A DNA stretch of 64,000 nt from Mangifera indica (Eukaryota > Streptophyta > Magnoliopsida > Sapindales > Anacardiaceae), in the NCBI RefSeq assembly GCF_011075055.1, contig NC_058150.1, positions 7,192,001 through 7,256,000 of the forward strand, given 5' to 3'. The notes under the pieces were generated by a model. That model was not told where the DNA came from, made no database searches, and saw only the letters and a program-made list of their open reading frames with translations. Shown here piece by piece: positions 1-11,761 of the stretch. Within the stretch, counting starts at the first letter, position 1. The number at the start of each line of letters is the position of its first letter. The position numbers were made by a program, and so were the translations under genes.

Positions 1-3000
1 CTATTTGTGATATTTGTGTACTTTATTTTATGACTTTGGATTGCACACACTAAGATCGATATCATTATTAATGTAAATTATTACACTTTTTGGGACCATG
101 GGAGTGAATTATTTGTCATGCACGTTTATTATATTTACTTTGACTCTATGTGAGAAAGTCTCAAGTTAGCATATCTTTTTGGATACTTATTTCAAATAAG
201 GGTATATATCTAGAGAGAGGTATTACAAGTCATAAGGTGTAGTGATACTTTTTATCAAAAAAAAATATGGATCGATTAGGATATATATCAACTATCGAGA
301 GTTGAACAAAGTAATATTGACTCCTAAGGATAAATGATTTATTTGATCAACTCAAGGATGCATCAATATTTTCTAAGATTGATTTAAGGCTAGGATATCT
401 CTAGGTCCAAGTTGATGAGTTTGTGGTTATACCCTTCAGGTTGACCAATACCCTAGTAGTGTTTATGAACCTTATAAACAAAGAATTCTAGGATTGTCTA
501 GACAAGTTCATAGTGGTGTTCATAGATGATATCTTACTATACTCTAAAACTTAAGAGGAGCATATGTAATATCTGAGGTTTTCTAAATGAAAGTCCTAGT
601 TAGACATAGTGGTTTTCCTTAAACATATGGTCTTAGCAAATAGTATCTCAGTTGACGCTAGCAAAATAGAGGTTGTATTAGAATGACAAAGGTTTAAGAC
701 AGCTAAAGAGATGAGGAGTTTTCTTAGGTTGGTAGGCTACTACAGGTGGTCTACCAAAGGTTTTGCAAAGTTAGTCTGACCGTTCACATAGTTAACTTGT
801 AGAGATATTCCTTTCAAGTGGTATGATACTTGTAAGCAAAGTTTTTAGGAATTAAAAAGGAGGTTGACATCGACTTCTATCTAAGCTTTACCAATAAAAG
901 GCCAAGGGTATAACCTTTTTACATATTCATCACATCAAGGATTAGGAACAATGTTGATACAATGAGGTAAAGTTATAGCATATATCTCTCACTAATTAAA
1001 TGATTATGAGGCTTAGTACCGGACACATGACCTTGAATTAGTAGTCGTCATGTTTATATTAAAGATTTGGTGACATTATTTGTATGGGGTTAAAAGCAAT
1101 ATCTATATGAATCATAAATGTCCCAAATATTTCTTTGCCCAAAAAGAGTTTAACATGACGTAAAGGCAATGGTTAGGGTTAATAAAGGATCATTAGTGCA
1201 AGATTATATACCACCCAGGTAAGACCGATATAATAGCAGATGCCTTGAATAGGAAAATAGTTTTATCTCAAATTACAATTCATCGAGAGTTTCAGTAGCA
1301 GTTAATGAGAGAATAGATTGAGGTGATCATAGGGCAATTAACAAGTTTATAGATTTAGTCAACCCTTTTGGATAAGATTTATAAGGCTTAATTATTAGAT
1401 GAATGGTGTGTTTAAATGAGACAAAAAGTCATCAAGAGTACCAAGACAAATTTCAGTGTTGTAAAGGACATCCTAAGTTTTAGGGATAAGATCCTTACTG
1501 AGGTGTATAGTTTCCTTTATATTGTCTACCCTAAGAGTGTAAAGATGTATTAGAATTTAAGAAGATTATTTTGGTGGTTAAAAATGAAGAAAGATGCAAC
1601 AGATTTTATGACTAACTACCTAGTATTCCAAAATGAAAATAGAAGCATATCTTGATGCACTTAATGGTTGGTTTGTTGAGGGTCAAAGGAGGATACAATA
1701 TTTTATGGGTCATAATTGACTAGTTGACCAAGTTGGCATATTTCATTACAATTAAAAACATAATAAGTACAAATTAGCTAGGTCAGATATATGTCAAAGA
1801 GATAGTCAAGCTTCATGGAATACCGAGGATGATAGTATAAAATCAAGACACCAGATTCGTCTTAGTGTCTTGACAAAGTATAAAGAGATTCTTAGGCACA
1901 AAATTAGCTTTTAGTATAGCTTGGCATCCCTAGACAGATAGTCAAACAGAGAAAGTCAATTAAGTGATCGAGGATATATTGAAAGCATGTTACCTAGACA
2001 AAGTAGCAGGTTGGATAGAGGTGTTACCATTAATAAACTTTGCATATAACAACAATTATCAAACAACTATTAAGATGGCTTCGTATGAGGATTTATTTAA
2101 TAGAAAGCACAGATCAATGCTATAGTAAAATGAGATAGGCAAGAGAGATACCCTAACTCAGACACTAGGACCAAACATGACTTAAAGGATGTCAGACATA
2201 TAAGGGAAAGGATGAGACAAGCTTAAGGCCATCAAAAGAGTTATATAGACCAGAGGAGGCAAGATCTTGAGTTTGAGGTAGGTGATAAAGTATTTGTCAA
2301 AATAGCCCCTTACAAGCATGTCATAAGGTTCGATAAGAATGACAAGCTAGTGTCAAGGTTTTTGGGATCAATTGAGGTATTAGAACAAATAGGTAAAGAA
2401 GCCTACCAGCTTATGTTATTAGCTATCATGGATTACATTCATAACGTGTTTTATGTGTCATTGTTACGACAATATATCAGTGACTAAACCTACATGCTCA
2501 AATTTGAGAATGTCAAACTCAAGGATAATTTGGCATATAATGAACACCTAGTTTAGATTTTAGACAAATTGGTTAACGAGCTCAAATGTAAACAGATTCC
2601 CTTAGTCAATGTGTTATGGAGGAATCATCTAATTAAGGAGGCCACATGAGAGGTCAAGCAGGCTATGAGACAAAGATTCTCACAACTTTTTAAGTGAATT
2701 TCAGGGATGACATTTGTTTAAGAAAGGAGGATTGTAACACTCACAGGTAAGCCTAAGGGCATTTTAGTTTTCTTACATTTTAAGTTAAGGATAATTTTCT
2801 AGAGGGATGCATGTTTGTGTAAGTTGATATACACAATTGTGCATTGTTAACAAAATTTTAATTCAAGATAAGATAAGAGTCCCAACTAAATTGGATGTTG
2901 CTATAGTTGTGCAACATGACACATATGAGATACCTCATGCACTCAACGTTAAGGCACATTAGTCACACAATTTAATTCAGTTTAGATATGCGTGGTAAAG

Positions 3001-3770
3001 GATATGGCCTTTTCAGTTAGTTATTCACGTGGTCAACAGGATGTATCACATATATATCGTGGTAAGACCTATCCGAGGATGGTTTTCAAATAGTAGTCTC
3101 ATAGCTAGCGTATGTAGTTAGGAACAAACTACAACCAAATTCCCTATATGACCAGAGTGTCACAGTTAGCTAGCTCAATAGGTCATATGGCATGTGCGTA
3201 AAGCATAACAGTTAATAGACACATAATGTATCATATGTTTTCATCAAGACATCAAATATATCAAGATCAACTTAAACCCTTGTAAACTTTGTGGGTGGTC
3301 TATCTTAGGACACGAGGGTGTTGAGTTGTGACCATATCAAAATGTACAAGTGGAACACCATGTTTACTTTTCCAATTATATGATTATGTGAAGTACCAAA
3401 AGGTCACTGACTTACTCAGTGTTTTTATTCACGTGTTCTTTTTTGTGGTTTTGCAAGTAAATGTGAGTAGTGGGGTGTGTGGGAAGGGAAGCCAGTTGTC
3501 CAGCAAACAGTTGCATAAAGCAAGGGGCAAAATTATCATTTTTTGATTTTATGTATTTATTTTCATTCATGCACTTTATGGACTTTATAATTTGGCTTCA
3601 AATATTTAGGTTGTAATAACGAAGAATATTTATGCATTTAACTATTTATTCAATACACCTTTTGCACGTTTCATATGAGTTTTAAATATCATGCATTTAA
3701 TTCTATCATTTTAATTAAAAAAGTAAGTTATACATATCTCTTTAGGTTATATCTGGAGAGGGGTGTTACA
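1..3770 (+). mobile_element. Degenerate Ty3/gypsy LTR retrotransposon, internally deleted
   Basis: Conceptual translation in broken plus-strand frames gives Ty3/gypsy pol remnants in order: reverse transcriptase from about 265 (ELNK, LFDQLK, FSKIDLR and an FIDD active-site remnant near 520), RNase H-like sequence near 960-1250, an integrase zinc-binding and core region near 1500-2200, and a chromodomain-like tail ending near 2695. Stops and frameshifts are everywhere. A purine tract lies just before a 3' LTR at 2733-3770. Bases 1-227 end in a sequence resembling the 3' end of that LTR, so they are probably the tail of the 5' LTR. Reverse transcriptase then starts almost at once, so primer site, gag and protease have been lost. 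The element is long dead. The left boundary lies outside the window. Confidence 0.8.
2733..3770 (+). repeat. 3' LTR of the degenerate Ty3/gypsy element
   Basis: The LTR begins TGTAACACTC directly after a purine-rich stretch (AAGAAAGGAGGAT) that fits a polypurine tract, and it ends GGGGTGTTACA, giving the TG...CA ends expected of an LTR. The 5' partner is only partly present, if at all, at 1-227. Short reading frames inside it have no coding signature. Confidence 0.65.
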
Positions 3771-4242
3771 TTGTCATATCATACAAATGGTTATGCATGG
3801 TACATAAAAGGGCAATTGTTATCCTAAGTTGACCTTATATGATGACCTTATCATGTATTTAAAAATCCAAATAATCACAAATTTTAGGCAAGATGATAAG
3901 GTACAAATGAATAGACATGTAGACCTAGCAATTTGTGTCATTCGATGATGTTCATATTATGTCAGTTTAAGTTTCATGTCAGAAATCTTCAACTTTAACT
4001 CGATCTGAATTAAAATTGTTTTAAAATTTTTTAACCCTGACCAACTTTTTAATATTTAAGTTGACTCGATCTGACCTAATTTAACCCAAAATTATCTATT
4101 GTTTTCACTCTTTAAAGTGTTTTTATTGTTTTAATTTTTTTTCACCAAATTACTCCAACCTACTATTAATAAAATACATAATATAACATTTTATCTTATT
4201 GATAAATGGTCTAAAAATTTACATACGAAAACTTTTAAAACA
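3771..4242. other. AT-rich spacer between two retrotransposons
   Basis: No gene or structured feature seen. The stretch near 3790-3815 shares a 13-base word (ATGCATGGTACAT) with sequence just beyond the younger element at 13624-13640, which may be a small host repeat. Confidence 0.5.
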
Positions 4243-4247
4243 CGTTA
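4243..4247. repeat. Target-site duplication CGTTA, left copy
   Basis: CGTTA immediately precedes the first LTR base. The identical five bases follow the second LTR at 13612-13616. Five base pairs is the standard Ty3/gypsy target duplication length, and this fixes both element ends. Confidence 0.93.
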
Positions 4248-4538
4248 TGTAACCTCTCCTAACCATTGGGTGTGTTACAGAAAAACGACATGAGTTCCCC
4301 TATTTTAGAGGGCCCGGGGAATATTTTTCTCTTTTTCATTATGCCCTGTAACACTCCCAATTTATAATTCACACAAACCAGTCCTACCAATCGACTGGAT
4401 TTTTATCAACTTAATCACAATTAGTAAAATAAGTACATAATAATAACCATCATAAAAATTTTCACCCACAGAAACTTTATAATCAATTTTCATAACTAGC
4501 TGTATATATATATACATATCCACCAATATCTACATCAA

Positions 4539-4617
<79 letters not shown>

Positions 4618-6509
4618 CATATATTCACATATACATCAAAACATATATATATTAATAAAAATATAGTGCCTTCCTCCCTTAGTCTCATGTCTCATTAGTA
4701 CTCCCCGGGAACCTTTGCTGCATTTCTTTACCTGTAAAATATTAAATTAAACGGAGTGAGCGACTATGGCTCAGTAAGAAAATCATACTAAACACTTAAA
4801 GTATTTTATACCAGTATTAATCTTTTATAATCTTTTTCATACTCAGCGTGTCTGAACTATTTACAACAAAATAATTGACACAGAACACGCATTTAACACA
4901 TATCATAATTCTTTTCTTTCACACATTTATTCATTTCCTTACTATACAGATATGATTCACTCATTATGATTTATGCATGTATGAGTGTCATGACATTTTT
5001 ATTTTCTGATCGTACATCTTTCTCAACTCTTTATCAGCCACATAGGCTTGTATGCATAATTCTAATGCAAATGACTTTCATAAAATATTTACTAATTTGT
5101 TTCTCTCTCATTCTCATTGATTGATTTAGACTACATATGATAGTACTTGCAGTCACCATACAAAATATAATTCTCTCTTACACGCATATTTTTTTTTCTT
5201 TGCTGTCCACACAGTACAGCTGATATTTTTCTTTTGTTGTCCACACAGTACAGCTGATATTTTTCTTTACTGTCCACACAGTACAGCTGGTTGTCCACAC
5301 AGTACAACCGATTATTTTATTTGCTGTCCACACAGTACAGCTGGTTGTCCACACAGTACAACCGATTATTTATTTGCTGTCCACACAGTACAGCTGGCGT
5401 GTAAGGATTTTTAGTATGTTTTCTGCTTTCCTGTATCATATGAGTCATTGTAAAAACATGCATGACTTAGAAAATATTTTTCCTCTTTCTTTATTTTTTC
5501 TAAATCATGCATATGTTATGATTCCTCATGTATGCATATATAACCATAATATGAAATATGCGCATTTGTTATTTTCCCTTATTCTTTTCATTCCTTCTCA
5601 AATATCATATTATTTTCTCATGCATTTATATATATATTATGCCTCAAATTAATTTCAATTATACAATATAGGCTTAATATAAGGGTTATTTCACACATTT
5701 TATGCACATAATTAAGCAAAATTAACCTATATCACATAAAATGACATTTTTACCCTTATGGCCAAAAATTACATCATGAATCCTAATGAATTCCTTTATC
5801 CTTTTAAGCATAAATCACCTTAATTTTAATACCTCACATATTGATATAAGTAAAGGTTATTTAAATAATCTAACTCAAATTTACTTCAAGTATGTAAAGT
5901 ATGAAATTCTTACCTTTTCTTTGCCAAATAGGTAATTTAAGCTTATTCACCTTCTTTTCTTCTTCTTGGCAACCTTAATCAACCAAAAATATAATCATCC
6001 ATCAAACTCCCAAATTTCACATATCTTAAAAATTAAATTTCTTACCTTAGAACTGACCAGAATTGACAGATCTACACTTTTTATAACTAGGGCCTCTGGA
6101 AATTAGGTGGTTTAGCTAGGTTTTTAGACGAATTTTGGTTAAGGAAAGTTTTTAGCTCAACAATGGAGGTTCTCGGCAAAATGGAAGAGAAAATGAATAG
6201 AAATAAATTTATAAGCCTATTGGACCATTTTGCCCTTAATCTTTTCCATAAATTACTATTTTATCCTTAGCCAATTACCAAAAACCCTTAGCACCACCAT
6301 ATAATTTCAAGTGTGCCCTTCAATTTTAATTCCCACTTTGTCCCTTGAATCTTTGTAAAATGACTATTTTACCCCCTTTGAAAAATATTGCTCATTTAGT
6401 AGTTTTCTATGATTCTTTTGCAATTTCTTTACACAACAAGTTATAAAATCAACTCTAGGGGTAATTTTGGAAGTGGAGTTTACTGACACACCTGAATTCG
6501 GATGTTACA
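4248..6509 (-). repeat. LTR, 3' end of the element (left in window)
   Basis: 2262 bp, TGTAACCTCTCC at the left edge and GGATGTTACA at the right edge, so TG...CA ends. It contains a (TA)n tract at about 4540-4615 and seven units of a hairpin-forming minisatellite. It matches 11428-13611 almost throughout. The single-base differences I noted by eye were all transitions. Reading frames in this LTR are not genes. Confidence 0.95.
5201..5397. repeat. LTR minisatellite, seven units
   Basis: Seven copies of a core reading TGTCCACACAGTACA are separated by AT-rich linkers of variable length. Each core is flanked by complementary arms. Some units have GCTGT/ACAGC arms and others GGTTGT/ACAACC arms, so the stem is kept when its sequence changes. 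The partner LTR has five units at 12344-12499. Confidence 0.85.
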
Positions 6510-6523
6510 TTTCTTCCCCCCTT
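6510..6523 (-). other. Polypurine tract of the chromovirus
   Basis: On the minus strand the sequence is AAGGGGGGAAGAAA directly before the 3' LTR. This is the expected place and composition for the plus-strand DNA synthesis primer of an LTR retrotransposon. Confidence 0.9.
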
Positions 6524-6545
6524 AAAAGAATTTCGTCCTCGAAAT

Positions 6546-9500
6546 TTAAACAAATAAGTTGGGAAATCTCTCTCTCATTTGTTGCTCAACCTCCCATGTG
6601 GCTTCTTCCACCTTATGATTCTTCCATAATACTTTCACTAATGGAATTATCTTATTTCGGAGCTCTTTTATTTTTCTGCCTAGTATCTGCACCGGTTGCT
6701 CCTCATAAGCTAAATCTTCTTTTAATTCCACATCATCTGATTTCAAGACATGTGCAGGATCGCTAATGTACTTTCTCAATAAAGAAATATGAAATACATT
6801 ATGAACTCGATCCATACTAGGTGGAAGTGCAAGTCTATAAGCCACCTTGCCCACTCTTTCTAAAATTTCAAATGGGCCAATAAATCGTGGAGCAAGTTTC
6901 CCTTTTCTTCCAAATCTCATCACATGCTTGTAAGGGGCTATTTTCACAAAACCTTTATCACCCGGTTGAAACTCTACTTCTTTCCTTTTCAAATCTGCAT
7001 AGCTCTTTTGTCTGTCCTGAGCTTGCTTCAATCTAGTCTTGATAGTCTTTATATCTTCCACCATCCTTTGGGTTAACTCAGGCCCAAGAACTTGACTCAA
7101 ATCATCTCGCTCTCCTATATCATCCCAATGTAATGAGGATCTACACTTTCTTCCATAAAGAGCCTCATATGGGGCCATTTTAATGGTGGACTGGTAACTA
7201 TTATTATATGCAAATTCGATCAATGGAATCATTTCATGCCAGGTCATTTTATAATCTAAACAACAGGCCCTCAACATATCCTCTAGTATTTGATTCACCC
7301 TTTTTGTTTGGCCATCTGTTTGAGGATGATATACTGTGCTAAATGCCAGCCTAGTACCCAATGCTCTTTGTAAGCTACCCCAAAAAGTTGAAACAAATTT
7401 GGGGTCTCTATCCGACACAATAGTTTTGGGTACACCATGTAATCTCACAATCTCCCGTATATAAATCTGGGCCAGTTGATCTGAAGCAAAACTATCTTTC
7501 ACTGGAATAAAATGGGCCGATTTAGTCAATCTATCTACAATCACCCATAATGCATTATAGCCTTTTTGTACTCGAGGTAGGCCAATGATGAAATCCATCG
7601 AAATATCTTCCCACTTCCATTCAGGAACACTAAGTGGGTGAAGTAAACCCGAAGGTCTCTGATGCTCGGCCTTGACCTGTTGACATACCAAGCACTTAGC
7701 TACATAGTCACCAATATCTTTCTTCATACCTATCCACCAATAAGTTTTCTTTAAATCTTGGTACATCTTTACTCCCCCAGGGTGGGCAGTGTAAAGTGTA
7801 TCATGTGCTTCACTCAAGATTTTCTTTCTCAATTCCATATCTTGGGGAATACATACCCTGTTTCTGAACTTGAGCACTCCATCTATCATTTGAAACTCAG
7901 TTACTTTCCCTTCACTTATCTGTTGACTTATTTTCTGGCACCACAAATCTTCTACTTGCTTCTCTTTTATTTCATTGAAGAGATTAGGTTGAATTTCCAA
8001 TCTGGCCACTTGACTTCTTATTATCTCAATCTGTTCCCTCTAAAACTCTTTCTGTAACTCTATCTTAATGGTGAGGTGAGCTATGGCAATCTTTCTACTC
8101 AAAGCATCGGCTACCACATTTGCTTTACCCGGCTGATATTTAATATCACATTCATAATCTTTGACTAGCTCCAACCATCTTCTTTGTCTCATATTCAAGT
8201 CTTTTTGAGTGAAGAAATATTTTAGACTTTTATGGTCAGTGTAGATATTACATTTAATTCCATATAAATAATGCCTCCAAATTTTTAAAGCAAAAACCAC
8301 TGCTGCTAACTCTAAATCATGGGTAGGGTAGCGTGTTTCATAATCTTTTAACTGCCGAGAGGCATACGCTATCACCTTACCCTTTTACATCAGCACGGCT
8401 CCCAAGCCATTATGCGAGGCATCACAATAAATATCATAATCTACACCTTCCTCTGGTAATACTAAAATAGGAGTTGTAGTCAACCGTCTTTTTAGCTCTT
8501 GGAAACTTTTCTCACAAGCTTCAGTCCATAGAAAAGGAGTTCCTTGTCTGGTAAGAGCTGTAAGTGGCTTGGCTAATCGGGCAAAACCTTGAACAAATCT
8601 TCTGTAATAGCCGGCTAGCCCTAAAAAGCTTCTAATCTCTTTCACAGTCTTCGGCCTCACCCATTCAAGTATTGTTTCTACTTTACTGGGGTCCACAGCT
8701 ACACCTTCCTTAGTAACCACATGTCCCAAAAATACTACTCGATCCAACCAGAATTCACACTTAGAGAATTTGGCATACAATTTTTTTTCTCTCAATCTTT
8801 GTAGCACAAATCTCAAGTGTTCGGCATGTTCTTCTTCTGATCTGGAGTATATTAAGATATCATCAATAAATACCACCAGGAATTTGTCAAGGCAATTATG
8901 AAATACTCGATTCATTAAATCCATAAAGATTACTGGAGCATTAGTCAATCCAAAGGGCATTACCACAAACTCGTAGTGCCCGTAGCGAGTCCGAAAAACT
9001 GTCTTTGGAATATCTTGCTTTGCAATCCTCACCTGGTGATAACCCGATCTCAAATCAATTTTGGAGAACACAGAAGCTCCTTTCAATTGATCAAATAAAT
9101 CATCAATTCGAGGCAACGGGTATTTATTCTTCACTGTCAATTTATTCAACTCTTTGTAATCTATGCACATACGGAGCGACCTATCTTTCTTTTTGACAAA
9201 TAGTACGGGTGCTCCCCAAGGAGAGTGGCTAGGTCTATTAAAACCCTTATCTAAAAGTTCTTGCAACTGCTTCTTTAATTCTTGTAATTCAGTTAGAGCC
9301 ATTCGGTAAGGGGCTTTTGAAATTGGGGCTGAGCCAGGTTCTAACTCGATACTAAACTCCAACTCTCTCTCTGGAGGTAAACCTGGTAGCTCATCAGGAA
9401 AGACATCTGGGAAATCTTGTACTATTAAGACATCTTGAACACCCAATCTTTGAACATCATGCTCATGTACCACATGAGCTAAATATCCCGTACATCCCTT

Positions 9501-9905
9501 TTTCAATAATTTTTGTGCTTTTACATTACTGATCATCATACTAGGATGATGGCCCTCTCCGAAATTAAAGTAATCCCCATTATCGAGTTGGAATCGAGCC
9601 TTTTTCTTTCTACAGTCAATCTCGACTCTATATCTTTCTAAGAAATCCATGCCTAAAATAACATCAAAATCGGGCATATCAAAGACAATCAAGTCCACCT
9701 TTAACTCTCTCCCATATATCACTACCCTCTAGTCTTTTAACATCTTATCAGTAATCACACTCCCACCATCTGGCATCTCAATTCTAATGGAATGGGTAGA
9801 TCTAACAGGCACTAAACCTACCTTTTCAATAACCCCTGGTGCAATAAAGGAGTGTGTAGCTCCTGAATCAATCAATGCATATAAAGAAATCGAGTGGAAA
9901 AAGAG
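6546..9905 (-). pseudogene. Chromovirus pol: protease, reverse transcriptase, RNase H, integrase, chromodomain
   Basis: One continuous frame runs from the gag stop at 9906 to 6546 with no frameshift, interrupted by stops at 9729, 8385 and 8040. Visible in order: protease DSGA near 9860; reverse transcriptase with [21 protein letters not shown] and the FIDD active site; RNase H with DASHNG and YTDHKSL; integrase with the HPGGVKMYQ region, CLVC zinc ligands, DFIIGLP and SDRDPKF; and a chromodomain-like tail (VLWKNHKVEEATWE). The third catalytic residue of the integrase DD35E triad, normally Glu in a QTERVNQ context, is Lys here (codon at 7302-7304, AAA). The three stops are TAG, TAA and TAG, each one transition from a Gln codon. 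The protein cannot be made as one piece and the integrase would be catalytically dead. Confidence 0.93.
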
Positions 9906-11210
9906 CTAACCAGTAACTGCAGATGGACTAGCCTCCGCCTGACTATGGGTAGCTGTATAAACCCGTGCATTAGTACCTCTCCCTGGTTGCACTGGTGGAA
10001 TTAGGCTTTGTTGTGGCTGTATCTGAACTGGCACTTCGGTACTTGGGCAATCCTTTGCTATATGCCCTGGCTGTCGGCATCTATAACAAATCACCTGTTT
10101 CTGCTGGTACCAACATTCCCCACTATGACGTCTCTCACAAATCTGACATTGGGGAATATTTTCTTTTCTAGGCCTTTTGTCACTCTTCCAGCCTTTTCTA
10201 CTTGCTTTTGACTGGAATTTTCTTTTTCCTCTATTGTTTCTGAAACTGGAGCCAATTGAACTACCCCCTGATGTTGTAACTGGTACAGAAATAGTCAATG
10301 AAGCAGGTAAAGCTGACTGACTTGGCATCACTGTTTGGGGTACTGTCAATGATAGAGGTGTTGACATAGAAGGTGCATTCCTGGGTAGCTTATTAACATA
10401 TACCTCCAACCTCAATGCTCTCTCCAATGCCTCTTCATAAGTTTGAGGAGGTTGTGGTCCAGCTAACACATGCAAGGCTATCTCCGGTCTAAGGCCCTGA
10501 AGAAATCTGTCCAACCGGAGACTAGGTGTACTCACCATACCTGGAGCAAAACTGGCTAAGACATCAAAACGGGTAGAGTAATCCTTTACTGAACCCTCTC
10601 CCTGCTGTAAAGAAATGAACTCTTGAACTTTGACTGCTACCACATCAGCTGTTCTGTATTGGGCCTCAAATACCCTTCTAAAGTCTTGCCAGGTCATCAG
10701 ATCTACATTTCTGGTTTCTTTAACTAGGTCCCACCATACACGGGCCTCTCCCCTCATCAAGAAACTGGCATACCGAACTTTTTCTCTATTAGTCATAGAA
10801 AATAAATCCATAGTACTTTCCACTTGCTTGATCCATTCATCAGCCACTAAAGGATCTTTAGTACCTTTAAATTCAGGAGGGGTATGTTGATTAGGTAAGG
10901 AATAAATAGGCTCAAGTCGCCTTTAAGCTCTAATTTCTCCTCTTCCTTCATTCCTCATTTCATTTCTGATTTCTTCTATGACTTTCTCACGAATCTCACT
11001 TCTAATCTCATCTCGGATGGCATCTCTGGCTATATTTTCAGGTGTGGGTCTATCTTGACTTTCAGTCAACACCTGACGGACTATATCTCTTATTTCTGCT
11101 AGCCCAAATCCTGAACCAACTGACGGGGCAGGGTTAGACGGTTCTCCCGTCTCTTTCTGAATACCCCTTCCACGACCCCGTCCTCGTCCTCGTCTTGTGG
11201 TACTCATCAT
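9906..11210 (-). pseudogene. Chromovirus gag (capsid and nucleocapsid), interrupted
   Basis: The frame opens at 11210 with an Arg/Gly-rich N-terminus (RRGRGRGRGRG) followed by a charged Glu/Arg-rich helix-like stretch. It is stopped by TAA at 10923 and continues in the same frame with a retrotransposon gag domain (MRGEARVWWDLV, FLQGLRPEIA), a Ser/Pro/Thr linker, a basic patch and a CCHC zinc knuckle, CYRCRQPGHIAKDC. A TAG at 9906 separates it from protease in the same frame, so gag and pol were probably one polyprotein before the stops arose. Gag packages element RNA; this copy would yield only the short N-terminal piece. Confidence 0.92.
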
Positions 11211-11411
11211 CTAATAACTGCATAAGTGTAATTACATAATATTCTATTATTTGAATACAGGTAAAGAAAATAACTTACTGTAGTTGATTCTCGGGAGCTG
11301 ATTTATGAGACATGAGGGGCACCTGTGCAATATTAGAATGCAAAACCATAGATATATTGTATTATAGTACCACACATTATATTATATCTTCCTTTAAGCG
11401 CCCAAAATCGC

Positions 11412-11423
11412 GCTCTAATACCA
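11412..11423 (-). other. Primer binding site, initiator tRNA-Met type
   Basis: The minus-strand sequence is TGGTATTAGAGC, four bases inside the 5' LTR. It differs at one position from the canonical plant iMet primer site TGGTATCAGAGC, and the difference is again C to T. Confidence 0.88.
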
Positions 11424-11427
11424 AAAA

Positions 11428-11718
11428 TGTAACCTCTCCTAACCATTGGGTGTGTTACAGAAAAACGGCATGAGTTCCCCTATTTTAGAGGGCCCGGGGA
11501 ATATTTTTCTCTTTTTCATTATGCCCTGTAACACTCCCAATTTATAATTCACACAAACCAGTCCTACCAATCGACTGGATTTTTATCAACTTAATCACAA
11601 TTAGTAAAATAAGTACATAATAATAACCATCATAAAAATTTTCACCCACAGAAACTTTATAATCAATTTTCATAACTAGCTGTATATATATATACATATC
11701 CACCAATATCTACATCAA

Positions 11719-11761
<43 letters not shown>

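Noticed and set aside
3328..3546. Reading frame in the old LTR
   Set aside because: It lies inside an LTR and shows no homology or codon signature.
5374..5652. Reading frame in the left LTR, with a counterpart at 12443-12754 in the right LTR
   Set aside because: It overlaps the minisatellite, runs antisense to the element, and is a by-product of LTR sequence.
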